In this document: positions 51,440-59,778 of the stretch, one piece after another
Numbering within the stretch: position 1 is the stretch's first letter
How the letters are laid out: every line of letters begins with the position of its first letter
Notes under the pieces: model-generated
The model's database searches: none
Told to the model about the DNA's origin: nothing
What the model saw: the letters and a program-made list of their open reading frames with translations, nothing else
Assembly (NCBI GenBank): GCA_964372115.1
Contig: CAYJPN010000022.1
Span: 28,187 to 92,186 of the forward strand
Source of the DNA: CG2-30-36-16 sp964372115
Lineage (GTDB): Bacteria > Bacteroidota > Ignavibacteria > Ignavibacteriales > Ignavibacteriaceae
DNA: 64,000 nt
Direction of reading: 5' to 3'
Position numbers and translations under genes: made by a program

Positions 51440-52645
51440 ATGAGTTCCAAGATTATTCAAAGTTGTCTGCTTGTATTTTTAACATTGCTTTTTATCTCCT
51501 GCGCAAAAAGTAACCAGGATATCGTAACTGTACCGATTAAGTATGATCAAAATAGAATGCTTGTAGAAGCTGAGATACAGAAGAAAGACGGCACTTGGCG
51601 CAATGTATTGCTTTGGGTCGATACCGGTAACCCGAACTTCTTTATTAGCGAATCTCTTGCTAAAGATCTCGATATTGATCTAACGCTTGCATACAAGGAA
51701 TCATTCGATGTTGTTTACGCTGATTCCACTCAGATAAATCTTCAGTTAGGGAAAATGAAGTTAGATTTTTCAAGCACGAGGAAAAAAGTTGTTCTGAAAC
51801 CCAAATGGCTTTTTACAACAATGAATATTGATGCAAATTTACCATCAACAGTGTTAATGAAATACGATGTAGTTTTTGATTATCCAGAAAAAACATTGAC
51901 GATCGCAAAGCCTGGGGCTATCAAGCATCAAGGTAAACGAGTTGATGCTAAAATTAATAATGAAACAGGAATTGTACAAATTGATGGAGAGGATGGATTA
52001 AGCTTTGCTTTAGATAACGGAGCTTCATTTTCATTTATTTCAGAAAAGGCAATTAATAATTTCGAACAAAGATTTTCTTTTACGCCTTATGTAAATGGAG
52101 CAGCCGGATGTGCAAATATGTGGGGCTGGTGGCCGCAAGAAGAAAACTGGACAGTATACCGTGTTCCTTCAATTAAATGGGGAGGAGTAAATTTTGCAAA
52201 AATTTGTGTGGTTGCATTACCAGATGAATTCCCTACATTTGATGACTATTCGAAAAAATCAGCGTTTCCCGTTGACGGTTTCCTCGGACCAAATGTTTTT
52301 AATTCTTACCGTGTAGAGATTGATTATGCTAATAGTTCAGTTTACTTCGAAAAAGTACAAGCCGATCAAGTAAATGATTTTGACATTGTCGGCTTAACCC
52401 TCAGACCTGAGCTCGATGGTAACTATTCTGTTTTGGGTGTTGTTAATAAAAACGGTGAACCGGTTGTTGAGGGAGTTTATAAAGGTGATACAGTATTTAT
52501 GATAGATGATATGAAAGTAAAAGGGAAAACAATGGGAACAGTTGTTGACGCTTTAAGAGGTAAGCCCGGAGATACTCATACTTTGCAACTCGAAAGAAAT
52601 AAAAAAAAAATAGAAGTTAAATGTGAAGTTAAACGATTGTTGTGA
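51440..52645 (+). CDS. Retropepsin-like aspartyl protease with PDZ domain, lipoprotein
   Basis: 401-residue lipoprotein (signal peptide ending LLFISC; start ATG 51440 preceded by TGAGG). Two retropepsin-like half-sites are visible in one chain: VLLWVDTGNPNFFISESLA near residue 65 and LSFALDNGASFSFISEKA near residue 190. The first has DTG, the second DNG. The last 100 residues form a PDZ domain (VLGVVNKNGEPVVEGVYKGD and VDALRGKPGDTHTLQLER). It resembles the bacterial aspartyl-protease/PDZ family of Bacteroidota. It is the last gene of the plus-strand cluster. Confidence 0.82.
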   Translation: MSSKIIQSCLLVFLTLLFISCAKSNQDIVTVPIKYDQNRMLVEAEIQKKDGTWRNVLLWVDTGNPNFFISESLAKDLDIDLTLAYKESFDVVYADSTQINLQLGKMKLDFSSTRKKVVLKPKWLFTTMNIDANLPSTVLMKYDVVFDYPEKTLTIAKPGAIKHQGKRVDAKINNETGIVQIDGEDGLSFALDNGASFSFISEKAINNFEQRFSFTPYVNGAAGCANMWGWWPQEENWTVYRVPSIKWGGVNFAKICVVALPDEFPTFDDYSKKSAFPVDGFLGPNVFNSYRVEIDYANSSVYFEKVQADQVNDFDIVGLTLRPELDGNYSVLGVVNKNGEPVVEGVYKGDTVFMIDDMKVKGKTMGTVVDALRGKPGDTHTLQLERNKKKIEVKCEVKRLL

Positions 52646-52831
52646 AAAACAGATCAAGTAACTGTTCAATCACCAATTTAATAGCTTAATAAATGTGGAA
52701 TCTTTGAGTCGAAAATCGGAATTGAAACCAACAGCATTTAGAACCAAATTGTATCTCACTGCAAATCGTACGTTTTTAATCAACTGGAAAATCTCAAAGT
52801 TTCATTTGCCATAAAGTTTTAAGAAATTAAA

Positions 52832-53467
52832 TTATCCGCATATGTTTCCGTAAGATGAGTAATTAGTAATAGCTAAATTCATAAAATTCCAATTTTCACC
52901 GCTATCAATTGACTTTGATAAATCACTATACCAGTTTGAAGCATAAACAATATTTTTATTTACAATGCTTAACCGACTGCATCGGAATTGGTATGAACCT
53001 GAAAAATTATATGTCCAATTGTAACCGCCATCTGTGGTTTTATAAATCTGGTCGCTGCCCACTGCTGCAAAACCAATTTCAGAATTTATAAATTTCAAAT
53101 CTCTAATTTCATCGGGAAAGGTAAACACTAAATCCCATAATTCACCTCCATCCACCGTTTTAAATAAATTGTATGAGTAGTAACCTGATATATATCCAGT
53201 ATCTAAAGACGTGAAGTAAATATTATTAATTTTATCAGAGATATTTGTTTCTATTTTTCGCCATGACAATCCACTGTCTGTTGTTTTACAAATTGCATTA
53301 ATTATATCACCCGGATAAGTAAGAATATATTTACTCACGCTGGTTATATAAACTGATGAGGAATCGATAACAAAAACATCGGAAAAAATTTCTTCATCTT
53401 TAATTTGCGCAAAAGTAATTGAATAGAAAAAAATTACATGAAAATAAAAGAATATACATCTGTTCAT
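52832..53467 (-). CDS. Ycf48/BNR-repeat exported protein, short form
   Basis: 211-residue exported protein with a signal peptide (MNRCIFFYFHVIFFYSITFA) and four Ycf48/BNR-like repeats of the form ICKTTDSGLSWRKI, LFKTVDGGELWDLV, IYKTTDGGYNWTYN and LSKSIDSGENWNFM. It stops at NICG with no T9SS sorting domain, unlike the 14-repeat neighbour at 53516. It may be a truncated relative or a periplasmic form. The two are in tandem on the minus strand, 48 bases apart. Confidence 0.65.
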   Translation of the reverse strand: MNRCIFFYFHVIFFYSITFAQIKDEEIFSDVFVIDSSSVYITSVSKYILTYPGDIINAICKTTDSGLSWRKIETNISDKINNIYFTSLDTGYISGYYSYNLFKTVDGGELWDLVFTFPDEIRDLKFINSEIGFAAVGSDQIYKTTDGGYNWTYNFSGSYQFRCSRLSIVNKNIVYASNWYSDLSKSIDSGENWNFMNLAITNYSSYGNICG

Positions 53468-53515
53468 ATAATAGTCATTGAAAAAAAATTGTATAAAATT
53501 TCACATGGAATTTTC

Positions 53516-55615
53516 TTATCTCATCAAAACCATCTTCTTAGTTTCCGAAAAACTACCGCTTACAATCCTATCCGAATGGATCGCTATGCGATAAAAATAA
53601 ACACCGCTTGATAAATTACTTGCATTAAAATCTACTTCATAACTTCCGGAATTCTTGTATTCATCAATTAAAGTTTTTATTTCTTTGCCGAGAACATCAA
53701 AAACTTTTATTGTTACATTACCCGAAGCGGGTATGGTATATTTAATTTTTGTCGATGGGTTAAACGGGTTGGGATAGTTTTGAGATAAAATAAATTCCTT
53801 CGGCTGTGTTACATCAGTTTCTTCTTCCAAAAATGTTACACCGCCGTTTGTAGTTTTTATTATTGTTCCCCATGATCCGACAGCCCAGCCTGTATTGGCA
53901 TCCGTAAAATAAATTGAAGTCAAACTATGACTTGCACAGCTTTCCTGTTTAATCCAATTTTCACCGCCGTCTGTGGTAACTAAAATCAAACCTCCCCACC
54001 CCGAAATCCAGCCATTATAAGCATCAATAAAAAAGACGGATGATAAGTTATTATTTGTTCCACTTATCTGCGGAGTCCAAATCTCCCCGCCGTTTGTGGT
54101 ATGAAAAATAACACCGGTATCCCCGACCACCCATCCGTTATTCGCATCGATAAAATAAAGAGAATTTAATCCGTTGTTTGTTCCGCTTACTTGTTGAACC
54201 CAGGTGTCGCCGCCGTTATTTGTTTTTATTATCTGCCCGCCAAAACCAACAGCCCACCCCAGGTTATTATCTAAAAAATTGATTTCATAAATGGGAAAGT
54301 TTAAGCCTGATGTTTGTTGAGACCAATCTACTCCTCCGTTTGTTGATTTTTTAATTGTACCGGATCCAACAGAAATATAGCCGACATTCTCATCAGTAAA
54401 ATAAACTGAATAAATCTGAGAGTTTGTTCCGTCCGAAAGCGAGGACCAGTTCTCACCGGCATCTGTAGTTTTAAATAAACTTCCGCTGCTTCCCGAAGTC
54501 CAACCGATATTTGCATCAATAAAATGAATAGAGTATAACCAAATATCATATCCAATCGTTTGATGATTCCAGTTTTCTCCGCCGTCTGTAGTTTTTAAAA
54601 TTATTCCCCCGTGTCCTGCTGCCCAGCCGTTTTCTGAATCATTGAAGTACACTGAGTTAAGATGAAATCCTATACCTTCCGATTGAAAATTCCAGTTTGT
54701 GCCGCCGTCATCTGTTTTTAGAATTCTTCCATTAGTACCGACTGCCCAGCCGTTGTTTTCATTAACAAAATAAATTGAATATAAAAATTCCTGGCATCCA
54801 CTATTCTGCGAAATCCAGTCTGTACCGCCATTTGTTGTCTTTAAAATTTCTCCGTAATCACCCGAAACCCAGCCGGTATTTGCGTCTTTAAAATAAATAG
54901 ATGAGTACCAGACATTACTGTTTCTCTGTACAATCCACTCGCTGCCGCCGTTTGTTGTTTTTAAAATGATATAATCTCCCGCTGCCCAGCCGGTATTTGT
55001 ATCAATAAAAAAAATAGAACTTAATGACGCATTTACTCCGCTTGATTGTACCGACCAAACAGCCCCGCCGTTGGTTGTAAAAAGAATAGTTCCGTTACCG
55101 CCTGCTGCCCAGCCATTGTCTTCGTCCGCAAAACAAATTGAATTTAAATCTTCGCCTGTTCCGCTAGATTGTAAAGTCCATGTTGTACCGCCGTCGGTAG
55201 TATTGATGATTGTCCCCGAATTTCCGGCAGCCCGGCCCGTTAAATCATCTACAAAAAATATTGATTTCAACGAATTATTTGTTGAACTCTGCTGCGTAAA
55301 CCAATCGGCACCACCGTTGGTTGTTTTTAAAATAACTCCATTGCTGCCGGCAATCCAGCCGGTGTTTGTTTCATTAAAAAAGATTGAATATAAAGTTTCA
55401 TAAGTGCCGCTCTTTTTTATATTCCACTCGGCACCGCCGTTAGTAGTGTTTACAATAATCCCACTGGGACCTACAGCCCAGCCGGCATTTTCATCTGTAA
55501 ACTGAACCGAGAGTAAAGCATTACCCTGCGGCTGCGGATTTTGCCAAAACCACTGCCCGTAACAATAGCGGGTAATAAATAAAGAAACGAATATTAGAAC
55601 AACAGTCTTTTTCAT
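53516..55615 (-). CDS. Secreted 14-repeat Ycf48/BNR protein with T9SS sorting domain
   Basis: 699-residue exported protein (start ATG 55615; signal peptide MKKTVVLIFVSLFITRYCYG). About 14 repeats of about 42 residues follow the pattern SIYFxDxNxGWAVGxxGxI then LKTTNGGxxW, giving two Ycf48-like propellers. Repeats 3 and 10 are the most diverged (LTGRAAG, NVGYISV). The C-terminal domain starts QNYPNPFNPSTKIKYTIP and ends SETKKMVLMR. The 3' 270 bases are nearly identical to those of the genes at 56612 and 57532. Likely a surface adhesion or assembly protein; function unknown. Confidence 0.88.
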   Translation of the reverse strand: MKKTVVLIFVSLFITRYCYGQWFWQNPQPQGNALLSVQFTDENAGWAVGPSGIIVNTTNGGAEWNIKKSGTYETLYSIFFNETNTGWIAGSNGVILKTTNGGADWFTQQSSTNNSLKSIFFVDDLTGRAAGNSGTIINTTDGGTTWTLQSSGTGEDLNSICFADEDNGWAAGGNGTILFTTNGGAVWSVQSSGVNASLSSIFFIDTNTGWAAGDYIILKTTNGGSEWIVQRNSNVWYSSIYFKDANTGWVSGDYGEILKTTNGGTDWISQNSGCQEFLYSIYFVNENNGWAVGTNGRILKTDDGGTNWNFQSEGIGFHLNSVYFNDSENGWAAGHGGIILKTTDGGENWNHQTIGYDIWLYSIHFIDANIGWTSGSSGSLFKTTDAGENWSSLSDGTNSQIYSVYFTDENVGYISVGSGTIKKSTNGGVDWSQQTSGLNFPIYEINFLDNNLGWAVGFGGQIIKTNNGGDTWVQQVSGTNNGLNSLYFIDANNGWVVGDTGVIFHTTNGGEIWTPQISGTNNNLSSVFFIDAYNGWISGWGGLILVTTDGGENWIKQESCASHSLTSIYFTDANTGWAVGSWGTIIKTTNGGVTFLEEETDVTQPKEFILSQNYPNPFNPSTKIKYTIPASGNVTIKVFDVLGKEIKTLIDEYKNSGSYEVDFNASNLSSGVYFYRIAIHSDRIVSGSFSETKKMVLMR

Positions 55616-55708
55616 ATTCTTATCCAATTAAATTGTAAATAATTTAAAACATTAAAATTTAGTTTTCAAATTTTTTCATTATCGTTTATGATTACACACA
55701 AGTTATCT

Positions 55709-56563
55709 TCATCTAATAACTTCCATTTCATTTATCGAAGTATATACACCTTTGACCGCAAGGTTTAATACTTCAATTTCTTCTTTATAATTTTTATAGA
55801 TTTCATCTTCCGTTTCAACGGTTCTAAGCGGTACGTATTCGTACTGCGGAACACTATATACAATATTTAATAAATATTTTCCGGTAAAATTCGGAATGCT
55901 TTTGTATGAATCCAAAATCAGTAGCGGTAAAACATAACTTAGTGATTCTTTTGAATTCAGTTTAATAAGATTTTCTTTTCGCGGCAAGTAACTCTGAACA
56001 ATATCGCAGCCCAAATTCGGGATTGAGCTTTCAAGTATGTTGCTGTTTTCATCTATAAATTGAAAAGTAATAGTGGGGAAACAAATTAAATCTTCTATTA
56101 AATAAACCGGGTATTCAGTCTTATTCCTAAAAGTAACATAAACAGAATCATAATTTTTGTCAGTACTGTCAATAAATATTTCTAAAATTTCACTTTCTTT
56201 AAGGTTTGAAAATAAATTGTGATATTCTTTTACAGAATCCGGGACAGGCATTCGTGCTTTTGTAAATCCCTTAAAGAAATATTTTTTAAAAATCGTATCA
56301 TTCTCAGAAGAAACTGTAACTGTATCTTTCAAATAATTAAATAACCCGCTGCATACTAAAATATATTTGCCGTATGGGACATTTGTTATTTCAAAATAAC
56401 CTTCTTCGTCAGTCATCGTTCTCAAATTATCTTTCAAACTGATGAATGCACCCGAATATCCTTCACCGGTTTTATCATCAATAATCTTTCCCTGTACAAC
56501 CCCGGTATTCTCTTGAGAGTAAACCAGTATCGGGAAAAGCAGAAGTACTATTATTTTTTTCAT
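55709..56563 (-). CDS. Exported carboxypeptidase-regulatory-like (CarboxypepD_reg) protein
   Basis: 284-residue exported protein (start ATG 56563, signal peptide MKKIIVLLLFPILVYSQ). The first domain (about residues 20-95) is a CarboxypepD_reg-like sandwich: GVVQGKIIDDKTGEGYSGAF, TMTDEEGYFEITNVPYGKYI. The remaining 180 residues are predicted beta-rich with no recognised motif (VYVTFRNKTEYPVYLIEDLI and onward). There is no T9SS tail. It lies between two T9SS cargo genes on the same strand, about 45 bases upstream of one. Confidence 0.7.
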   Translation of the reverse strand: MKKIIVLLLFPILVYSQENTGVVQGKIIDDKTGEGYSGAFISLKDNLRTMTDEEGYFEITNVPYGKYILVCSGLFNYLKDTVTVSSENDTIFKKYFFKGFTKARMPVPDSVKEYHNLFSNLKESEILEIFIDSTDKNYDSVYVTFRNKTEYPVYLIEDLICFPTITFQFIDENSNILESSIPNLGCDIVQSYLPRKENLIKLNSKESLSYVLPLLILDSYKSIPNFTGKYLLNIVYSVPQYEYVPLRTVETEDEIYKNYKEEIEVLNLAVKGVYTSINEMEVIR

Positions 56564-56611
56564 ATCGAGATTCACCAATCAATTCGTCTTGAATTTTTGT
56601 ATGATAAAAAA

Positions 56612-57484
56612 TTACCTCATCAAAATCATCTTCTTAGTTTCAATAAAACTTCCGCTTACAATCCTATCCGAATGGATCGCTATGCGATAAAAATAAACTC
56701 CGCTTGATAATTCATTTGCATTAAAATCTAATTCATAACTTCCGGTATCTTTGTATTCATCAACTAAAGTTTTTACTTCTTTACCGAGTACATCAAAAAC
56801 TTTTAATGTTACATTGCCGGCAGCGGGTAAGTTGTATTTTATTTTTGTTGACGGGTTAAATGGATTGGGATAGTTTTGCTCAATAAGATAATTTTGAAAT
56901 ATTTCTTCGGTTCTTTCAGAAAGAAGTGTCCCGTATAATATGCCACCGATTTTACACCCTAAAAGATAATATGAATATTCCACAATACCCGGAACAAATG
57001 CTTCATATATACCATAGTGTTCCGAAAATTGATTCAAATTTTGTATTTGAATTATATCCATTTGATCCCAAAAATAAACTGTATCTATAAAGGAGATTTC
57101 ATTTTCAAAATTTTTACAGTTATAATATTTTATCCCGACCGGTAAATCAAATCTATAAATAAAACAATCTGATGAATCCTCTTCATCATAACAAAATACT
57201 TTATCCTCATCGGATCTAAAATATTTTGAAACTGGAAAAGTGAACGGAAGACTGGAAGAAAAGACAAAATACCGCACACTATCAATAACTTGTGAGTCTA
57301 CTATAGAAACTGATAAATATTCCGTAGAGATATTCCCTCCTGGAACATGAACATCAACTCTATAGTCCCATTGATCTCCAATCTGTAATGGGAAGTAACG
57401 ATTAGAGTCTAACTGGGAATAAGTAATCTTCACAAATAGAAAGATGAACAATAAAAAAAACATTTTACTCATTTTAAACTCCAT
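56612..57484 (-). CDS. Secreted protein with T9SS sorting domain, short
   Basis: 290-residue exported protein with a signal peptide (to about residue 23, ...KITYSQ). The unique part (about residues 25-200) opens with YFPLQIGDQWDYRVDVHVPG, a start often seen in small T9SS cargo, and has no enzymatic motif. The sorting domain starts EQNYPNPFNPSTKIKYNL and ends IETKKMILMR. Its final 270 bases closely match those of the two flanking cargo genes. It may start at the internal MSKMFF (residue 5). Confidence 0.78.
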   Translation of the reverse strand: MEFKMSKMFFLLFIFLFVKITYSQLDSNRYFPLQIGDQWDYRVDVHVPGGNISTEYLSVSIVDSQVIDSVRYFVFSSSLPFTFPVSKYFRSDEDKVFCYDEEDSSDCFIYRFDLPVGIKYYNCKNFENEISFIDTVYFWDQMDIIQIQNLNQFSEHYGIYEAFVPGIVEYSYYLLGCKIGGILYGTLLSERTEEIFQNYLIEQNYPNPFNPSTKIKYNLPAAGNVTLKVFDVLGKEVKTLVDEYKDTGSYELDFNANELSSGVYFYRIAIHSDRIVSGSFIETKKMILMR

Positions 57485-57531
57485 AAAAATGATTAACGTC
57501 GACTACACTCTCTTCATTCCAGAAGCTAACC

Positions 57532-59217
57532 TCACCTCATCAAAACCATCTTCTTAGTTTCCGAAAAACTGCCGCTAACAATCCTATCCGAATGGATCGC
57601 TATGCGATAAAAATAAACTCCGCTTGGTAGTTCGTTGGCATTAAAATCTACTTCATAACTTCCCGCGGCTTTGTATTCTTCAACCAACGTTTTTATTTCT
57701 TTACCGAGTACATCAAAAACTTTTATAGTTACATTGCCGGCAGCTGGTATGTTATATTTTATTTTTGTTGTTGGGTTGAATGGATTGGGATAATTTTGTG
57801 ATAATGAAAAATCTACAGGTTTATTTATAGTTATTTCCACTTCCTTCGAATATTTATAACCGCCGTCATTATCAATCTGCTTTAAGCGGTATAAATATTT
57901 TCCGCTGCTTACAGCTTTATCTAAATATGAGTACCTCCTCAAAACGGTGCTAGTTCCATTCCCCTTAACAAACCCAATTTTTTCCCATTCCGGCTTCTGA
58001 TCTCTGACTTCTAACCTCTGAACTTCAAATCCGAGGTTGTTTACTTCTGTGGCTGTTTGCCATTCTATCAATGTATCGTTTCCATTTATAAATACTGAAA
58101 AAGACTCCAATTCCACAGGAATTGAGATTGAATATTTCATCACAGTTGCTTTGTCTGAATTCCCTTCATCTCTATATGCAACGTAAGGAGTTCCGCTTCC
58201 ATCAAATGCAATTGTGGTGTGCCATACTTCACCGGCAGAAAAACCGGATGAGCCTACATTTACCCAATTACTTCCGTTATATTTCATTACAGTTGCGTTA
58301 AATGAAATGCTCCCATCACCATATACAACATAAGGAGTTCCGTTTCCATCTATTGCAATTGAGGTGTTATCTGCGGAACTATCTGAAAAACCGGCTGAAC
58401 CAACATTTACCCAATTATTTCCGTCATATTTCATTACAGTTGCTTTACCTGATTTTCCCCCATCACTATACGCAACATAAGGAGTTCCGCTTCCATCTAA
58501 TGCAATTGTGGGGTGATTAGCCGTACCGGCTGAAAAACCGGCGGAACCAACATTTATCCAATTGCTGCCAGTATATTTCATTACAGTTGCTTTATTTGAA
58601 TCCGCATAATCACTATATGCAACGTAAGGAGTTCCGCTTCCATCTATTGCAATTGTGGTGTTATATGCCTGACCGGCTGAAAAACCGGGCAAACCAACAT
58701 TTACCCAATTACTGCCATTATATTTCATTACAGTCGCTTTACCTAAATTTCCCCAATCCAGATATGCAACGTAAGGAGTTCCACTTCCATCTATTGCAAT
58801 TGAAGGGTATAATGCCACAAAAGCAGAAAAACCGGCTGAACCTACATTAACCCAATTGCTGCCGTTATATTTCATTACAGTTGCTTCAATTGAATTAGCC
58901 CAATCCTCATATGCAACGTAAGGAGTTCCGTTTCCATCTATTGCAATTGAGGTGTACGATACTTCACCGGCAGAAAAACCGGCTGAGCCAACATTTACCC
59001 AATTATTTCCGTCATATTTCATTACAGTTGCTTTATATGAGTTTCCATAATCTTTATATGCAACATAAGGAGTTCCATTTCCATCTATTGCAATTGAAGT
59101 GTAATCTGCACGACTAGTAGAAAAACCGGCTGTACCTACATTCCACCACTGCTGTGCAAGTAATGGATTTGTTAATGTTAAAAAAAACAAAGAAAGAGCG
59201 GTAATAAATGTTTTCAT
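57532..59217 (-). CDS. Secreted protein with seven 49-residue repeats and T9SS sorting domain
   Basis: 561-residue exported protein. The start is ATG 59217 (signal peptide MKTFITALSLFFLTLTNPLL); the frame runs open to 59421 but the added 68 residues are not protein-like. Seven tandem repeats of 49 residues (147 bases; about 59148-58120) follow, consensus WVNVGSAGFSAG then TSIAIDGNGTPYVAYxDxGN and KATVMKYNGSN, expected to form a seven-bladed propeller. A fibronectin-III-like domain (VELESFSVFINGNDTLIEWQ) and the sorting domain QNYPNPFNPTTKIKYNIP end it. The high DNA identity between repeats suggests recent expansion. Confidence 0.87.
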   Translation of the reverse strand: MKTFITALSLFFLTLTNPLLAQQWWNVGTAGFSTSRADYTSIAIDGNGTPYVAYKDYGNSYKATVMKYDGNNWVNVGSAGFSAGEVSYTSIAIDGNGTPYVAYEDWANSIEATVMKYNGSNWVNVGSAGFSAFVALYPSIAIDGSGTPYVAYLDWGNLGKATVMKYNGSNWVNVGLPGFSAGQAYNTTIAIDGSGTPYVAYSDYADSNKATVMKYTGSNWINVGSAGFSAGTANHPTIALDGSGTPYVAYSDGGKSGKATVMKYDGNNWVNVGSAGFSDSSADNTSIAIDGNGTPYVVYGDGSISFNATVMKYNGSNWVNVGSSGFSAGEVWHTTIAFDGSGTPYVAYRDEGNSDKATVMKYSISIPVELESFSVFINGNDTLIEWQTATEVNNLGFEVQRLEVRDQKPEWEKIGFVKGNGTSTVLRRYSYLDKAVSSGKYLYRLKQIDNDGGYKYSKEVEITINKPVDFSLSQNYPNPFNPTTKIKYNIPAAGNVTIKVFDVLGKEIKTLVEEYKAAGSYEVDFNANELPSGVYFYRIAIHSDRIVSGSFSETKKMVLMR

Positions 59218-59343
59218 AACTTTTCCTTTAATAATAGTTATACAGTACAACTTCATGAATAAAGAACATAGATTAACATGCAGAAGTCCATTCATATTCC
59301 TTTTCTTCATAAGTGTAATTGGCTTATTATACCAAAGCCCGTC

Positions 59344-59368
59344 AGGGACAGAATACTGTTCTATCCCT
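59344..59368. repeat. Hairpin AGGGACAGAA/TTCTATCCCT
   Basis: Ten-base arms at 59344-59353 and 59359-59368, paired with one G-T wobble around a TACTG loop. Confidence 0.5.
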
Positions 59369-59397
59369 ACATTTTTTATTACAATATCACCTAACAA

Positions 59398-59415
59398 CGG
59401 CATATTTATATGCCG
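59398..59415. repeat. Perfect 8-bp hairpin CGGCATAT/ATATGCCG
   Basis: Arms at 59398-59405 and 59408-59415 with a two-base gap; nearly a perfect palindrome. Confidence 0.5.
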
Positions 59416-59452
59416 CATCAACCGGTTGTTCGAAGAACAATCCCAGCGCCAT

Positions 59453-59477
59453 CCCCTCTCCTATTTTAGGAGAGGGG
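59453..59477. repeat. Perfect 10-bp hairpin CCCCTCTCCT/AGGAGAGGGG
   Basis: Arms at 59453-59462 and 59468-59477 around ATTTT, followed by CAAGGGGTGAGG. It resembles dispersed C-rich intergenic palindromes seen in many environmental genomes. Confidence 0.55.
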
Positions 59478-59651
59478 CAAGGGGTGAGGTAAAAAGCAAT
59501 CAATCGCGAGTAACCTTATTTCCTTTTTAAAACCTTAGTAACACCGCACAATAAAAACATTATTAACCTTATCAGCTTATTGACTTAATTTCTATTACTC
59601 CAACATCTTCGTTTAAAACAAAGGCCTGATATAATAATTATTCTTTTTAAT

Positions 59652-59703
59652 CCACATCGTAACAATGTGGTTATTTACATAACCGCATGCCTTCAGGCTG
59701 CGG
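59652..59703. repeat. REP-like element, copy 1
   Basis: A hairpin CCACAT...ATGTGG is followed by GGTTATTTACATAACCGCAT and the near-palindrome CCGCATGCCTTCAGGCTGCGG (first 20 bases of it shown elsewhere as CCGCAT-GCCT/AGGC-TGCGG). It aligns over about 52 bases with 60985-61037. Confidence 0.6.
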
Positions 59704-59778
59704 TACGGGGAGCAAATTATCCTGAGCTATAACCAGCGACATATTAACTTATTTTACGATTAAGTATCGCATGCATCT

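Larger units (their letters stand above)
59218..59778. other. Repeat-rich gap without genes
   Basis: 560 bases with no supported gene; a 91-codon frame (59255-59530) is not protein-like. It holds at least four hairpins, at 59344-59368, 59398-59415, 59453-59477 and 59652-59703, listed separately. Confidence 0.6.

Noticed and set aside
58302..59117. Three plus-strand ORFs encoding similar MQRKEFRFHLLQL proteins
   Set aside because: They are antisense shadows of the repeats in the minus-strand cargo gene; their similarity only mirrors those repeats.
58120..59148. Regular 147-base repeats looking like an array
   Set aside because: They are in-frame protein repeats of a T9SS cargo gene, not CRISPR; there are no short direct repeats with unique spacers.
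59255..59530. 91-codon plus-strand ORF
   Set aside because: It runs through several palindromic repeats and has no domain; chance frame.
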